In this document: positions 53,503 through 63,281 of the stretch, one piece after another
Position numbering within the stretch: position 1 is the first letter of the stretch
Layout of the letters: every line of letters starts with the position of its first letter
From: CAZYMI01 sp964648505
GTDB taxonomy: Bacteria > Pseudomonadota > Alphaproteobacteria > Micavibrionales > Micavibrionaceae
Length of the DNA stretch: 64,000 bases
Assembly (NCBI GenBank): GCA_964648505.1
Contig: CAZYMI010000008.1
Location: forward strand, 19,849 to 83,848
Reading direction: 5' to 3'
Made by a program: the position numbers and the translations under genes
Notes under the pieces: model-generated
Told to the model about the DNA's origin: nothing
Seen by the model: only the letters and a program-made list of their open reading frames with translations
Database searches by the model: none

Positions 53503-56500
53503 CTATTTCCTTTTGAATTCTGGCTTAGAAGACCAGAAAGGGTTCGGTAAATCAAGCCCGAGTGTTGGTAAGACGTCACTTAAAATTTCCTGTGCTGAAG
53601 ACATGGATCGAATATTATGGCCATTTAAATGCCCGGGGAAATTTGCATCATAATCTTCGGTAAAATAATCAAACGCCCCGCGTTTTTGCCCCCCGACATT
53701 GACTGGCATATTTAATAAACGCATCGGAATATTGTTGGGAATAATGCCTAAAAACTTTGCCTGCTGAACGGCTTCAATTTCCTGCAAAGTGCCCCAGGCA
53801 CCGGGCGCGCAGATAAACACATCCGCCCCAAGTACAAGTTTTACCATTCGCCATGAAATATGCGACCAGGTTCTTTTTGAATCCGTATAAACAAAATCAG
53901 GGGAACGATAAAAACGCTGCTTATCGTACTGTTCAAATAATCTGCCTGCGGTGATAAAAATTTCGGGCGTAAAAACACCCCCTGATGATTTTAACATTGC
54001 GCTTAGTTCTTGCAGCACATTCTTATGTGTTCCTACATATTCGCCCTCAATCGCTTTTGTAGGCGTACACTGAATAGTTCTTAAATGCGTATGACTATGT
54101 TTGGGATCAAAGTCATGCTGGCCAAGCTGATAGAACAGATTAGATACCCACATAAGACCTTTTTTACCACCACCTGTTTTTAAAGCTATGCCTGATTGCG
54201 CAAGACGATAGGAAATCTCAGCCAGTTCACGGCAGTTATCAACACCCAGATTACTAGCAGAACAAAAAATAGATGCTTTTATCATCCCGTGGTGAAACGC
54301 TTTACCTGACGCTGAAACACGCTCAACTTGGGGGCTTGCTTTGTGACGGGGGATAGAAAGGTCAAAAGAGAAATCGCGTACAAGATCCTGAGAACTTTCT
54401 GGCAAAGAAAAATAAGATTCCATTGTATCCCCTGAAAGAGAACCTGATGTAAAATCTTCCATCGCTGCTCTAATGCCTGAAAAACTTGGGTCTGAATGAT
54501 AACCTATGATTGCTTGCGGAAACCCGATTGACTGCCGTGTCTGTTTATCCACAATTGCGGTTGCAAGAAGATAGTTACGCCGCGAACGGCTAAAAGGAAA
54601 GGCACGGTCAATCGATCTGTCAGGCATGATTAAAAAAGCGTCAGGCTCATGCAAAAGACGATCATATTTTTCCAGCCAGTTTTTTTCTGTCTTGACGCGC
54701 ATTTTCTGCCTTGACCAGTACGAAGCCAAATGATCGCCAGTCCGATTATCATAGCCACCATGCGCACCGGAGATAAAACGAGGCTCATGAGGGATCCCTA
54801 TAGTTTCGCTCAGGCCTTTGTTTAAAGCGGATCTAATTCGCTTTTTATGTGACCCATGGGTAGCAAAAATAGAATCAGCTGAATATTGCGTAGCAATCGT
54901 TAATTCTGACGGCTGCCCCCTAAACTGATCTGTCAGGCTATAATTGATACCTGATCTCTGGGGCACTTTAGCCATATGCATAAGGCCTGTCAGGGCAAGC
55001 GCTGCACTACTTAAAGAAGTTTTATACCCAGAAATTTCAGAAACAGTGACATCATAACCCAGGGGAATAAAATGTCTGTCTGTTGAATTTTCCTGTCTGT
55101 GACCTAATTTTTCAGCAGGCGTATAACGTATGCCATTATCGGTCTGCGCGCCGGATAATAACGTTTTCTCTCGCAGTTCTTGCATTGATGTTGCGTCAAG
55201 CAATGCCTGTAACGAGACCATGCCCAAAACAGCCCCATCAACCGCACGAAACACTCGATTATCGCGCACGGCAACTGTTTCAAGAATTTGCATTTCATCG
55301 CTTACAGGCAGTATTGTTCGGTACCCTTTTAATTCTGTGCCAGGGCTTGGCGCAAAAGGGGGTAAAGTAAAGGCAACATCCTGAAAAGCAGGGTCATTGC
55401 GAAAATTTGTAATTGAATGATTGGTAGGTCTTTCTTCATCGTAATAAAAATAATAACGATCATCTGCCAAAATCATGACATCTGAAGCTGGTATACCCAG
55501 CTTTTTTAATGTATGGGCACGATGCTCAGGTGATCTTAAAAATAACGCAATACCCCAGAGCTTTCGCATTACATTTGCAGCTGCATCAAGTCCGTCTTCT
55601 AAGGCTTCGGGAACACCAGGGAAGAACGCTTCACCTTGAGTGAGTATAACGTCATATTTTCCTTTATTCATCGTGCGTCTGGTTTCAGAAACTTTCAACG
55701 CTGATGTTGTGTGCAGCAAAATAAGAGAAGAAGGTCTTACCTTCATATGAGGCAAGTGAGGCAAGCTGACCGGATAATTTCCATCAAAAGAAAATCTATA
55801 TTTTTTCTTTACATCAAAAAGATCATTCACAATATCGATATAAGAAAAATCCTGCAGTCCTAAATAATCGATAACCGGTTTCCAGAAACTGTCTTGGATG
55901 GTGCCTTGTTCTTGAACATTATTAATCATAAGAACTTGATAATTCTCAAAATTATTATGCCGCTTCTGCTTTAGTGCTGTTAATAACTGACGTAATGAAA
56001 ATAAGTCGCCAACAGGCGGTATAATCATCGCTTGTGTTTCTTGAAGAATTTGATCGGATGGAATCTGCGTGCTTCTATACAAAGGATCAGCACCCGCTAC
56101 CGTAACCCCAAAAGGGGAGATATGTGTCGAAATTTCTATTTGCTGATCAATCAAAGGCTGCATCAAGGTATGATAATACGTATCGCCTTTTGCCTGATGG
56201 GTTGTCATGACCAGTCGGTCGATCTGATAGGTCTGGTTTGCGTCCTCATCAGGAAATGTAAAAAGCATCTGCGGTGTTGGTGTTATTGTGCCCGCCCTAA
56301 ACATGGCCGTTGTTTGCTTCAGCATAACTTTGCCAAGCGGGCTTTTGGGGTCTATCGCAGGTTTTTTGCCTTCCAGAAGATCGTCTAGAATTGCAGCCAA
56401 CCCCTCCAGACGTGCTGTGAATGTGTTAAGATCTAACCGCGCACCAGCAGAGTGTTTTTTAAAAGGAAGGATAACACTTGAATCTGGAGTCAGCTTCCTT

Positions 56501-56505
56501 ACCAT
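53503..56505 (-). CDS. LOG (SLOG-type)-domain protein, 1000 aa
   Basis: Residues about 743-940 match the LOG Rossmann domain. FCSASNLGVDNCRELAEISY is followed by TGGGKKGLM (778-785) and PGAWGTLQE (901-909), where the family consensus is PGGxGTxxE. LOG proteins cleave cytokinin-type nucleotides or bind nucleotides, and SLOG relatives act in conflict-system signalling. Residues about 540-680 look like a worn second copy of the same fold. Residues 260-450 weakly recall HAM1/RdgB pyrophosphatases (IPASDVMILADD), which I do not regard as shown. The first 250 residues are unrecognised. It opens the purS-alkA operon and is divergent from a deaminase gene. Confidence 0.65.
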   Translation of the reverse strand: MVRKLTPDSSVILPFKKHSAGARLDLNTFTARLEGLAAILDDLLEGKKPAIDPKSPLGKVMLKQTTAMFRAGTITPTPQMLFTFPDEDANQTYQIDRLVMTTHQAKGDTYYHTLMQPLIDQQIEISTHISPFGVTVAGADPLYRSTQIPSDQILQETQAMIIPPVGDLFSLRQLLTALKQKRHNNFENYQVLMINNVQEQGTIQDSFWKPVIDYLGLQDFSYIDIVNDLFDVKKKYRFSFDGNYPVSLPHLPHMKVRPSSLILLHTTSALKVSETRRTMNKGKYDVILTQGEAFFPGVPEALEDGLDAAANVMRKLWGIALFLRSPEHRAHTLKKLGIPASDVMILADDRYYFYYDEERPTNHSITNFRNDPAFQDVAFTLPPFAPSPGTELKGYRTILPVSDEMQILETVAVRDNRVFRAVDGAVLGMVSLQALLDATSMQELREKTLLSGAQTDNGIRYTPAEKLGHRQENSTDRHFIPLGYDVTVSEISGYKTSLSSAALALTGLMHMAKVPQRSGINYSLTDQFRGQPSELTIATQYSADSIFATHGSHKKRIRSALNKGLSETIGIPHEPRFISGAHGGYDNRTGDHLASYWSRQKMRVKTEKNWLEKYDRLLHEPDAFLIMPDRSIDRAFPFSRSRRNYLLATAIVDKQTRQSIGFPQAIIGYHSDPSFSGIRAAMEDFTSGSLSGDTMESYFSLPESSQDLVRDFSFDLSIPRHKASPQVERVSASGKAFHHGMIKASIFCSASNLGVDNCRELAEISYRLAQSGIALKTGGGKKGLMWVSNLFYQLGQHDFDPKHSHTHLRTIQCTPTKAIEGEYVGTHKNVLQELSAMLKSSGGVFTPEIFITAGRLFEQYDKQRFYRSPDFVYTDSKRTWSHISWRMVKLVLGADVFICAPGAWGTLQEIEAVQQAKFLGIIPNNIPMRLLNMPVNVGGQKRGAFDYFTEDYDANFPGHLNGHNIRSMSSAQEILSDVLPTLGLDLPNPFWSSKPEFKRK

Positions 56506-56649
56506 GGCGCTTTACCAGCTTGCCCAATGGCAGGTTTCATTAAATAATGTGCGTCAGATCTTTTTCTCATTATTTTTTAGAGTTCAGATGTTACATGCAG
56601 GATCACTAATAAAGGTTTCTTATGCTGCTTTGCAAGAAAAATATTCATA

Positions 56650-57639
56650 ATGCCAATAATATCCACTGAAATCGTTAAAAATCAAAGTGTTAACGGACCT
56701 TTTGCTGCCATGGAGCTGGCAGTTAATGCTTTACAAAAAAGCTCTCACTCCACCCATAAAATTGGCGCGGCCCTAATTGGGTGGGACATATCTGGGAATG
56801 AGATAATCAGCACCGCTTTTAATCACTGGCCAAAAACAATTGAAAACACAATCGGTCGCGCTACGCGGATCGGAAATTCCAGCGGTACCATTCACGCGGA
56901 GGTTGCCGCCATTTTATCCGTGCCAAAAACAGACGGCGGCATGATGTTTTTGACTGACCCACCATGCCCAAATTGTATGAAAAACATGATCGAAGCTGGT
57001 ATCCGCACATTATATATCGACCATATCGGTTTTGATAAAACTTATATGATCGAGAATTCAGATCATGTTGAAGATATGTCTTTGCAAATTGCGCGGCACG
57101 CCGGCATGGGCGTTTTTAAGCTGTTTCGTAAAGAAAAGCGTATCGAAACACTTGTTGCGCAAGGACAAGATATCGATATCACAGACTATAATCCCCTGCG
57201 CGAAATTCTACTGGGGCAGGATGATGATGTTCATACACGCCTTCACCAATTTCTGAAATCATTACAGCAAACCGGATTTAAAGAGGATCGATTTGCCGCG
57301 TGTGCTGTAAAAGACGATCACCAAAAACGTTTCTTATGGCTTGCCGAACCTCATCCTGTTTTTGGTTCCTCTGCCGATATCAATAAAATAGAAAATTCAA
57401 AATACAGCTTTACCGTAGAGCCTATTACCCGCCTTTTAATGAGCGCACGCAGACTGGGCGTTATCATTGAACCTGAAAGCGTTGTAGCTTATCTTGTTCC
57501 CTCATCCCGCGAGCTTGTGAATTTTGTTGCAGCAGGGTTTCATCATATCAAAATTCATCATGCTGATAGTGGGCGCGATAAAGATGCACTTAATGCGCTT
57601 GCGCTTTTAACGTCGAGCAAAATAATCATCTCGAGTTAA
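56650..57639 (+). CDS. Tandem deaminase-fold protein (cytidine/deoxycytidylate type)
   Basis: The first domain has the zinc motifs of nucleotide deaminases: H-A-E at 82-84 (TIHAEVAAI) and PPCPNCMKNM (Cys106, Cys109). The second domain (about 200-325) has matching secondary structure, RLLMSARRLGV then VVAYLVPSSRELVNFVAAG. Its His-Ala-Glu is replaced by Thr-Val-Glu and its PCxxC by PSSRE, so it cannot bind zinc in the usual way. Tandem active/inactive deaminase proteins are known in other families. Substrate unknown. The gene is divergent from the LOG-domain gene. Confidence 0.75.
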   Translation: MPIISTEIVKNQSVNGPFAAMELAVNALQKSSHSTHKIGAALIGWDISGNEIISTAFNHWPKTIENTIGRATRIGNSSGTIHAEVAAILSVPKTDGGMMFLTDPPCPNCMKNMIEAGIRTLYIDHIGFDKTYMIENSDHVEDMSLQIARHAGMGVFKLFRKEKRIETLVAQGQDIDITDYNPLREILLGQDDDVHTRLHQFLKSLQQTGFKEDRFAACAVKDDHQKRFLWLAEPHPVFGSSADINKIENSKYSFTVEPITRLLMSARRLGVIIEPESVVAYLVPSSRELVNFVAAGFHHIKIHHADSGRDKDALNALALLTSSKIIISS

Positions 57640-58173
57640 TTCCCACTGCACAGATTCATGTTCAAACCCGCCAGCATATTTCTTAATTTGTGATTTTATT
57701 CTACGGAATCCTTGCTTCTCCTTAATGCGGTTGGATGCTGTATTATCATCTCGTGCACCAATCAATAACCGTGCGTACCCTTGTTCTTCAAACGCATAGC
57801 GCATTATTTCATCTGCAGCTTCTTGCATGAAACCTTGTTTTTGATAAGGCACACCAAGCCAAAAGCCCCGATGTTCTTCAGCCGCGCCTTGAGCCCGCAA
57901 GTTAATTTGCCCCATGCGCACTTCGGGATTTTCTTTTGCGCGCAAGGTCCAGCAAAATTCTTCACCCAATTTCATTTTTGGCTCTACAATATCCTGCCAA
58001 TGCTGTGCACAGCCATCGTCAGGGTATGGCCACGGCACAGCGGCCACCATAAACTGAATAATATTCCAATTATTAAATAAAGGCTGCAGATGCAGGTTAT
58101 CATCGGCACATCTTGGCACAAGCAAAAGTCGAACTGTTTCAAGCTGCGGCGGCGGGCCTTTGAGAAGCTCCAT
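57607..58173 (-). CDS. GNAT-family N-acetyltransferase (RimJ-like)
   Basis: The 188-aa protein is a GNAT of the RimJ/RimL type. It has RLLLVPR at the start, GFWLGVPYQKQGFMQEA as the acetyl-CoA binding loop, and DDNTASNRIKEKQGF near the end. Such enzymes acetylate protein N-termini or small amines. It ends inside the deaminase gene on the other strand (33-base overlap) and its start abuts the sucB stop. Confidence 0.82.
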   Translation of the reverse strand: MELLKGPPPQLETVRLLLVPRCADDNLHLQPLFNNWNIIQFMVAAVPWPYPDDGCAQHWQDIVEPKMKLGEEFCWTLRAKENPEVRMGQINLRAQGAAEEHRGFWLGVPYQKQGFMQEAADEIMRYAFEEQGYARLLIGARDDNTASNRIKEKQGFRRIKSQIKKYAGGFEHESVQWELTRDDYFARR

Positions 58174-59378
58174 TAAATATCGAGCAAGAGACGCTGCGGA
58201 TCTTCGATTGCTTCTTTAACGCGCACTAGAAATCCGACAGCTTCACGGCCATCAATAATACGGTGATCATAAGACATAGCCACATACATCATCGGACGCG
58301 CTGCAATCGTCCCATCTTTCATGACCATTGGACGTTGCATAGTTTTATGCATACCCAAAATGGCTGATTGCGGCGGGTTGATAATAGGCGTGGACATCAT
58401 GGACCCAAAAACGCCGCCATTGGTAATGGTAAAAGAGCCGCCAGTCATATCATCGATTGATAGTTTTCCATCACGGCCCTTATTGGCAAGCGCCATAATA
58501 TCGCCTTCAATTTGAGCCATATTTTTCTGATCACAATCACGCACAACCGGTACAACCAGACCTTGCGGCGTTGAAACAGCAACAGAGATATCATAGTAGT
58601 TTTTATAAATAATCTCATCACCGGCAATTTCAGCATTCACAGCCGGAAATTCTTTCAGCGCATTTACAGCCGCCTTCACAAAGAACGACATGAACCCAAG
58701 TTTAATGCCGTATTTTTTTTCAAAAGCATCTTTATAGGTGTTACGCAGATCCATAATTGCGCCCATATCCACTTCATTAAAAGTCGTTAGCATGGCGGCT
58801 GTATTCTGTGCATCTTTCAAACGCTGAGCAATTCGCTGGCGCAGACGCGTCATTTTTACTTTTTCTTCACGCGGACCTGATGCGCGCGCAGGTGCAGTAA
58901 ACGCTGATGGCATAGGTGCTACTGCAGGTTCTACCGCGCGACCTTCAATGATATCGCCTTTTGTAACGCGACCATCTTTACCGGTCCCTACAATAGAAGA
59001 TGGATTAATATTTTGCTCTTCCATCATTTTACGCGCAGCTGGGCCAGCCTGCGGTGCAGATGATGCGGGGGCTGCTGCAACAACCGCAGCTACTACTGGC
59101 GCTGGTTTCGGATCATTCGCAGGTGGTGCAGCCGCAGCAGCTACGCCCGCTGCCACTTCACCGAGTAACGCGCCCACTTTTACGGCTGCGCCTGGTTGCG
59201 CTGTAATTTTAATCAATGTTCCTGAAGCCGGTGCGTTTACCTCCAGCGTTACTTTATCGGTTTCAAGTTCAACTAAAGGCTCATCCGCTTTCACAGCTTC
59301 GCCTTCGCGTTTGAGCCATTTTGCAACGGTCGCCTCAGATACGCTCTCGCCCAAGGTTGGAACAACGATATTTGTCAT
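58173..59378 (-). CDS. sucB: 2-oxoglutarate dehydrogenase E2 (dihydrolipoyl succinyltransferase)
   Basis: From MTNIVVPTLGESVSEA the protein has one lipoyl domain (ETDKVTLEV, lipoyl Lys42), an Ala/Pro-rich linker, an E3-binding domain (GPAARKMMEEQ, GKDGRVTKGD) and a C-terminal acyltransferase with SYDHRIIDG. The start at 59378 is well placed; the longer frame to 59453 lacks family support. It is separated from sucA by an oppositely transcribed gene, so the two need separate promoters or read-through. Confidence 0.94.
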   Translation of the reverse strand: MTNIVVPTLGESVSEATVAKWLKREGEAVKADEPLVELETDKVTLEVNAPASGTLIKITAQPGAAVKVGALLGEVAAGVAAAAAPPANDPKPAPVVAAVVAAAPASSAPQAGPAARKMMEEQNINPSSIVGTGKDGRVTKGDIIEGRAVEPAVAPMPSAFTAPARASGPREEKVKMTRLRQRIAQRLKDAQNTAAMLTTFNEVDMGAIMDLRNTYKDAFEKKYGIKLGFMSFFVKAAVNALKEFPAVNAEIAGDEIIYKNYYDISVAVSTPQGLVVPVVRDCDQKNMAQIEGDIMALANKGRDGKLSIDDMTGGSFTITNGGVFGSMMSTPIINPPQSAILGMHKTMQRPMVMKDGTIAARPMMYVAMSYDHRIIDGREAVGFLVRVKEAIEDPQRLLLDI

Positions 59379-59529
59379 GATGATCTGCCTGTATTTAATT
59401 TTAAGATGATTAGTTCCGGCCCCTAATGTGGATGGAAAATGGCGAAAAATCAATGGATTGGCAGCGCTGAGTCAATATAATAGTCAGAATAAATCTTGTA
59501 TTTTACATAGAATATAATTATAGAAACAT

Positions 59530-60285
59530 ATGACTTTAAAAACATCCCCTTCGACATCCCAAAACGGAAAGGAAGCTCAGCTTTACGGTCCGGTCTTTGA
59601 CCCCATAGTCGATGGTTATTGGCAAATTGGTGAGACGCAAGATAGTGCCTTCGTGCGCTTCTCATCACGCCATCTCAGGCACCATGAAGGAGATGGAAGC
59701 ATTTTTTCGTTTAGATCTTTTGCAACAGCAAGTGAATATTTCACACATCTTGTAAACGGAACACGTGCGGTTACTAAACCTAGCCTGAGGCAAGATTTTC
59801 AAAGAAGCATGGTCTATCATTGGGAAGCTGTTCGATTCATGGACGGGAGGCGAAAAATATCGCAAGTAGAGACAAAAAAAATTATAAAAGATATTTGTAA
59901 AAAATATGGGCTACCAGAACACAAGATTATTTTTGCGCCTCAACCTGATAAAAAAACTCTTGCTGAATATAGTTTTCTGAATAGACGCTTTACAATTTAT
60001 ATTCCGACTTTACCGGCTGTTCTTCATGAATGTGCTCACGCAATTCTTAGTCACAAAACAGGCCATCTACAGCGGCTAAATCATTCGCCGATGTTTATGT
60101 GGATTTACCTTGATCTTTTACAAAAATACCACGGCATAAGCCCCGTATTCTTTGCAAAAACAGCCAATGAAAACGGGTTGAATTTATTAGGTAACATAAA
60201 CGTGCCACAAATTCTTCCGGCAGGGTTTACCCCGCCGGAATCCATGAAGCTTATTCCAAAACTTATAGCGTCAATGCCTCGCTGA
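59530..60285 (+). CDS. Putative zincin metallopeptidase between sucB and sucA
   Basis: The 251-aa protein has an HExxH motif HECAH at 166-170, followed by SHKTGHLQRLNHSPMFMWIYLDLL. A late His before an aromatic YxDLL helix resembles the third ligand of SprT-like or gluzincin-type proteases. The N-terminal 160 residues are unrecognised and contain many aromatic and His residues. It overlaps the sucA stop by 23 bases and is on the opposite strand from its neighbours. Confidence 0.6.
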   Translation: MTLKTSPSTSQNGKEAQLYGPVFDPIVDGYWQIGETQDSAFVRFSSRHLRHHEGDGSIFSFRSFATASEYFTHLVNGTRAVTKPSLRQDFQRSMVYHWEAVRFMDGRRKISQVETKKIIKDICKKYGLPEHKIIFAPQPDKKTLAEYSFLNRRFTIYIPTLPAVLHECAHAILSHKTGHLQRLNHSPMFMWIYLDLLQKYHGISPVFFAKTANENGLNLLGNINVPQILPAGFTPPESMKLIPKLIASMPR

Positions 60286-63160
60286 TCAGATTTGCCTGCT
60301 CGAGATTATGGCGCTTGAGATAGCCCGTAGCAGGAGAAGCCGCAGATAGTCGCCCAACATAACGAGGACGGTTACATTTATGTTTGGCATTCTTAAGTGT
60401 TGTTTCAATAAACGATTCAACGAAAGACCAGCCGCCCATATTCTTAGGTTCTTCCTGACACCAGACAATTTCAGCATTAGGGTAAGATGAAAGCTCTGCT
60501 GCCATAGATTTTTCCGGAAACGGATAAAACTGTTCAAGCCTGACCAACGCCACATTCTTCAACTGGCGTTTTTCACGCTCTTCAAACAGATCGTAATAAA
60601 CCTTGCCGGAACAAATAATCACGCGCTTTACATCTTTTGACTTAGCACGAATATCGGCTGATCCTTCAACTAAAACACGATGAAATCTTGTCGCCCCCGT
60701 CATATCTTCAAGCTTTGAAACCGCAAGCTTATGACGAAGTAAAGATTTTGGCGTCATAATAATAAGGGGTTTTCTAAAGTCACGCTTAACTTGCCGGCGC
60801 AACGCATGAAAATAGTTCGCAGGCGTCGTAATATTGCATACTTGCCAATTATCTTCTGCACATGATTGCAAGAATCGTTCAACCCTACCTGATGAATGTT
60901 CAGGCCCCTGGCCTTCAAAGCCATGTGGCAAAAGCATAACAAGGCCCGACATACGCAGCCATTTTGTTTCAGCTGAGGAAATAAACTGATCAATAATGAC
61001 CTGCGCCCCGTTCACAAAATCACCAAACTGGGCTTCCCACATAACAAGGCTAAGCGGATCAGCCAATGTATAGCCATATTCAAAGCCCAAAACGCCTGCT
61101 TCAGAAAGGGGGCTATCATAGGCTTCAAAGCTCGGCTGATTTGGCGAAATATGTTTTAAGGGAATATATTTTTCGCCATTATCTTGATTGTACAAGATAC
61201 AGTGTCGCTGCGAAAACGTGCCGCGCCCTACATCTTGACCCGATAAACGAACAGGTGTGCCCTGTGAAATGAGGGAACCAAAGGCAAGTGCTTCTGCTGT
61301 GGCCCAATCAAATCCCTCGCCTTTTTCAAACATTTTTTTCTTTGCGTCAAGCTGGCGCAGAATTTTTGTATTCGCAACAAAATCGGACGGAACAGAAGTA
61401 ATAACCTTACCCACTGCTTGCGCCAGATCAGACGTAATTGCGGTCTGCCCCTGCCACTGATCAGGATGCGGCGCCTGTTTTAAACCCGACCAAGCTCCTT
61501 CCAGAAAATCTGCTTTATTTGGTTTATAACTTTTTGTTGCTTCAAAGGCACTGGCTAGATAGGCATTAAAATCATCATAGATTTTTTGTGCTTCTGCATC
61601 ACTGACGACACCTTGAGCAACCAGTGATTTCGCATAGAGAGCGCGCGTCGTTTCACGCGCTTCAATGGTTTTATACATGACCGGTTGGGTAAAGGCCGGT
61701 TCATCCCCTTCATTGTGGCCATAACGGCGATAGCAGACGATATCGATAACAACATCTTTCTTGAAGGTCTGGCGAAATTCAGTTGCAATTCTGGCAACAT
61801 GAACAGCGGCTTCAGGATCATCACTATTCACATGGAATATAGGTGCTGCCAGCATTTTGGCAACATCCGTTGGGTATGGGCCTGAACGCCCATATTGCGG
61901 CATGGTTGTAAATCCAATCTGATTGTTAATAACGATATTAATTGTACCGCCCACCGCATAACCACGAATTTCTGACATCATTAATGTTTCAGCAACAAGC
62001 CCCTGCCCTGCAAATGCCGCATCACCATGCATAACAATGGGCATCACTTGTGTACGATCTTCATCTTTGCGCTGGGATTGCTTGGCGCGCACTTTCCCAA
62101 TCACAACCGGATTCACCGCTTCAAGATGCGATGGATTAGCTGTCAGTGATAAATGCAGCATAACACCGCCATATTCTTTATCAGATGACGTACCCATATG
62201 GTATTTTACATCCCCTGACCCTTGCACATCCTCAGGGTTGGAAGATGCCCCCTGAAATTCAGAGAAGACCGCTGTAAAGGGCTTGCCAATAACATTGGTC
62301 AACACATTTAAACGCCCACGATGCGCCATGCCGAAATTGACTTCACGCACACCCGTTTTTACACCTGTTTCAAGAACCGTTTCCACAACAGGAATAAGCG
62401 TTTCGCCCCCATCAAGGCCAAATCTTTTCGTCCCCACATGCTTTGTGTGCAAAAATTGTTCGAACCCTTCAGCCGCCGTCAATCGTGCGAGTATATTTTT
62501 TTGTTCTTCTTTGTTAAGGCTAGTCCTATTACCTGAATTTTCAATTTTATGAAGCAGCCATTCGCGTTCAACCGGATCAGTCAGATGCCAAAATTCAACA
62601 CCAATCGTACGGCAATATATCGATCTTAATTTCTCAAGAATCTGATTAACAGATGCTGTTTCAAAACCAAGTTGTCCACCAAGAAAAATCGGACGATCAA
62701 GATCGTTTGGGCCAAAGCCATAGTAATCTGGTTCAAGTTCTGGATGTGATTTTCGTTCCATAAGGCCAAGCGGGTCCAATGTTGCCAGCATATGCCCGCG
62801 TGCACGGAACATACGGATCATTGTACTTGCCTGAATGGAATCACGTGCGGCTAACTTTAAATCACCACCAACCGACTGATCGGTATTGGCAGCTTTACCT
62901 TGAGACTTTGAAACTTTGGCGGCATCCGTGACAATTTCAAGCGACTTACCTGCGTTTAAGCGCTGATTGGTTTTTGGGGTCCAGCTTGCGCCAACAAGAT
63001 CCGAAAGCAATGCGCCATCATTATCGTTCAGTTCACGGAAAAAAGACTGCCAGCTGGGATCCACAGCCCCAGAATTCGCAAGATATTGCCTGTAAATCTG
63101 GGCGATATAGTCCGCATTTTGCGCATGAAGAAATGTGGTTTCAGGGAGGGTTTTTGTCAT
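60263..63160 (-). CDS. sucA: 2-oxoglutarate dehydrogenase E1
   Basis: This is the thiamine-diphosphate E1 subunit of the 2-oxoglutarate complex (965 aa, normal length). Features include the N-terminal helix YIAQIYRQYLANSGAVDPSW, GMAHRGRLNVL, the thiamine site GDAAFAGQGLV, VVIDIVCYRRYGHNEGDEP and the C-terminal RLEQFYPFP and QEEPKNMGGW. The ATG at 63160 starts MTKTLPETTFLH. It oxidatively decarboxylates 2-oxoglutarate and hands the succinyl group to SucB. Confidence 0.97.
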   Translation of the reverse strand: MTKTLPETTFLHAQNADYIAQIYRQYLANSGAVDPSWQSFFRELNDNDGALLSDLVGASWTPKTNQRLNAGKSLEIVTDAAKVSKSQGKAANTDQSVGGDLKLAARDSIQASTMIRMFRARGHMLATLDPLGLMERKSHPELEPDYYGFGPNDLDRPIFLGGQLGFETASVNQILEKLRSIYCRTIGVEFWHLTDPVEREWLLHKIENSGNRTSLNKEEQKNILARLTAAEGFEQFLHTKHVGTKRFGLDGGETLIPVVETVLETGVKTGVREVNFGMAHRGRLNVLTNVIGKPFTAVFSEFQGASSNPEDVQGSGDVKYHMGTSSDKEYGGVMLHLSLTANPSHLEAVNPVVIGKVRAKQSQRKDEDRTQVMPIVMHGDAAFAGQGLVAETLMMSEIRGYAVGGTINIVINNQIGFTTMPQYGRSGPYPTDVAKMLAAPIFHVNSDDPEAAVHVARIATEFRQTFKKDVVIDIVCYRRYGHNEGDEPAFTQPVMYKTIEARETTRALYAKSLVAQGVVSDAEAQKIYDDFNAYLASAFEATKSYKPNKADFLEGAWSGLKQAPHPDQWQGQTAITSDLAQAVGKVITSVPSDFVANTKILRQLDAKKKMFEKGEGFDWATAEALAFGSLISQGTPVRLSGQDVGRGTFSQRHCILYNQDNGEKYIPLKHISPNQPSFEAYDSPLSEAGVLGFEYGYTLADPLSLVMWEAQFGDFVNGAQVIIDQFISSAETKWLRMSGLVMLLPHGFEGQGPEHSSGRVERFLQSCAEDNWQVCNITTPANYFHALRRQVKRDFRKPLIIMTPKSLLRHKLAVSKLEDMTGATRFHRVLVEGSADIRAKSKDVKRVIICSGKVYYDLFEEREKRQLKNVALVRLEQFYPFPEKSMAAELSSYPNAEIVWCQEEPKNMGGWSFVESFIETTLKNAKHKCNRPRYVGRLSAASPATGYLKRHNLEQANLISEALTL

Positions 63161-63281
63161 TTTATATACTCTCTTTTATCTTGGATTTCGTAGCATAACC
63201 GATTGGAATTAAAGCGAAAAGCGAAAAAAGCTTGTTTTTATCCTGTTTTATGTATATTAAAATGCGCCAAAGAGAGAAAAA

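Noticed and set aside
55150..55730. Firm HAM1/RdgB annotation of the N-terminal half of the LOG protein
   Set aside because: Only a short ADD-type motif and general pattern agree; the rest of the inosine triphosphatase signature is missing, so it stays a weak suggestion.
58948..59409. 153-aa plus-strand frame rich in Ala, Thr and Ser
   Set aside because: It is antisense to the Ala/Pro linker and lipoyl domain of sucB; the composition is explained by the sense codons.
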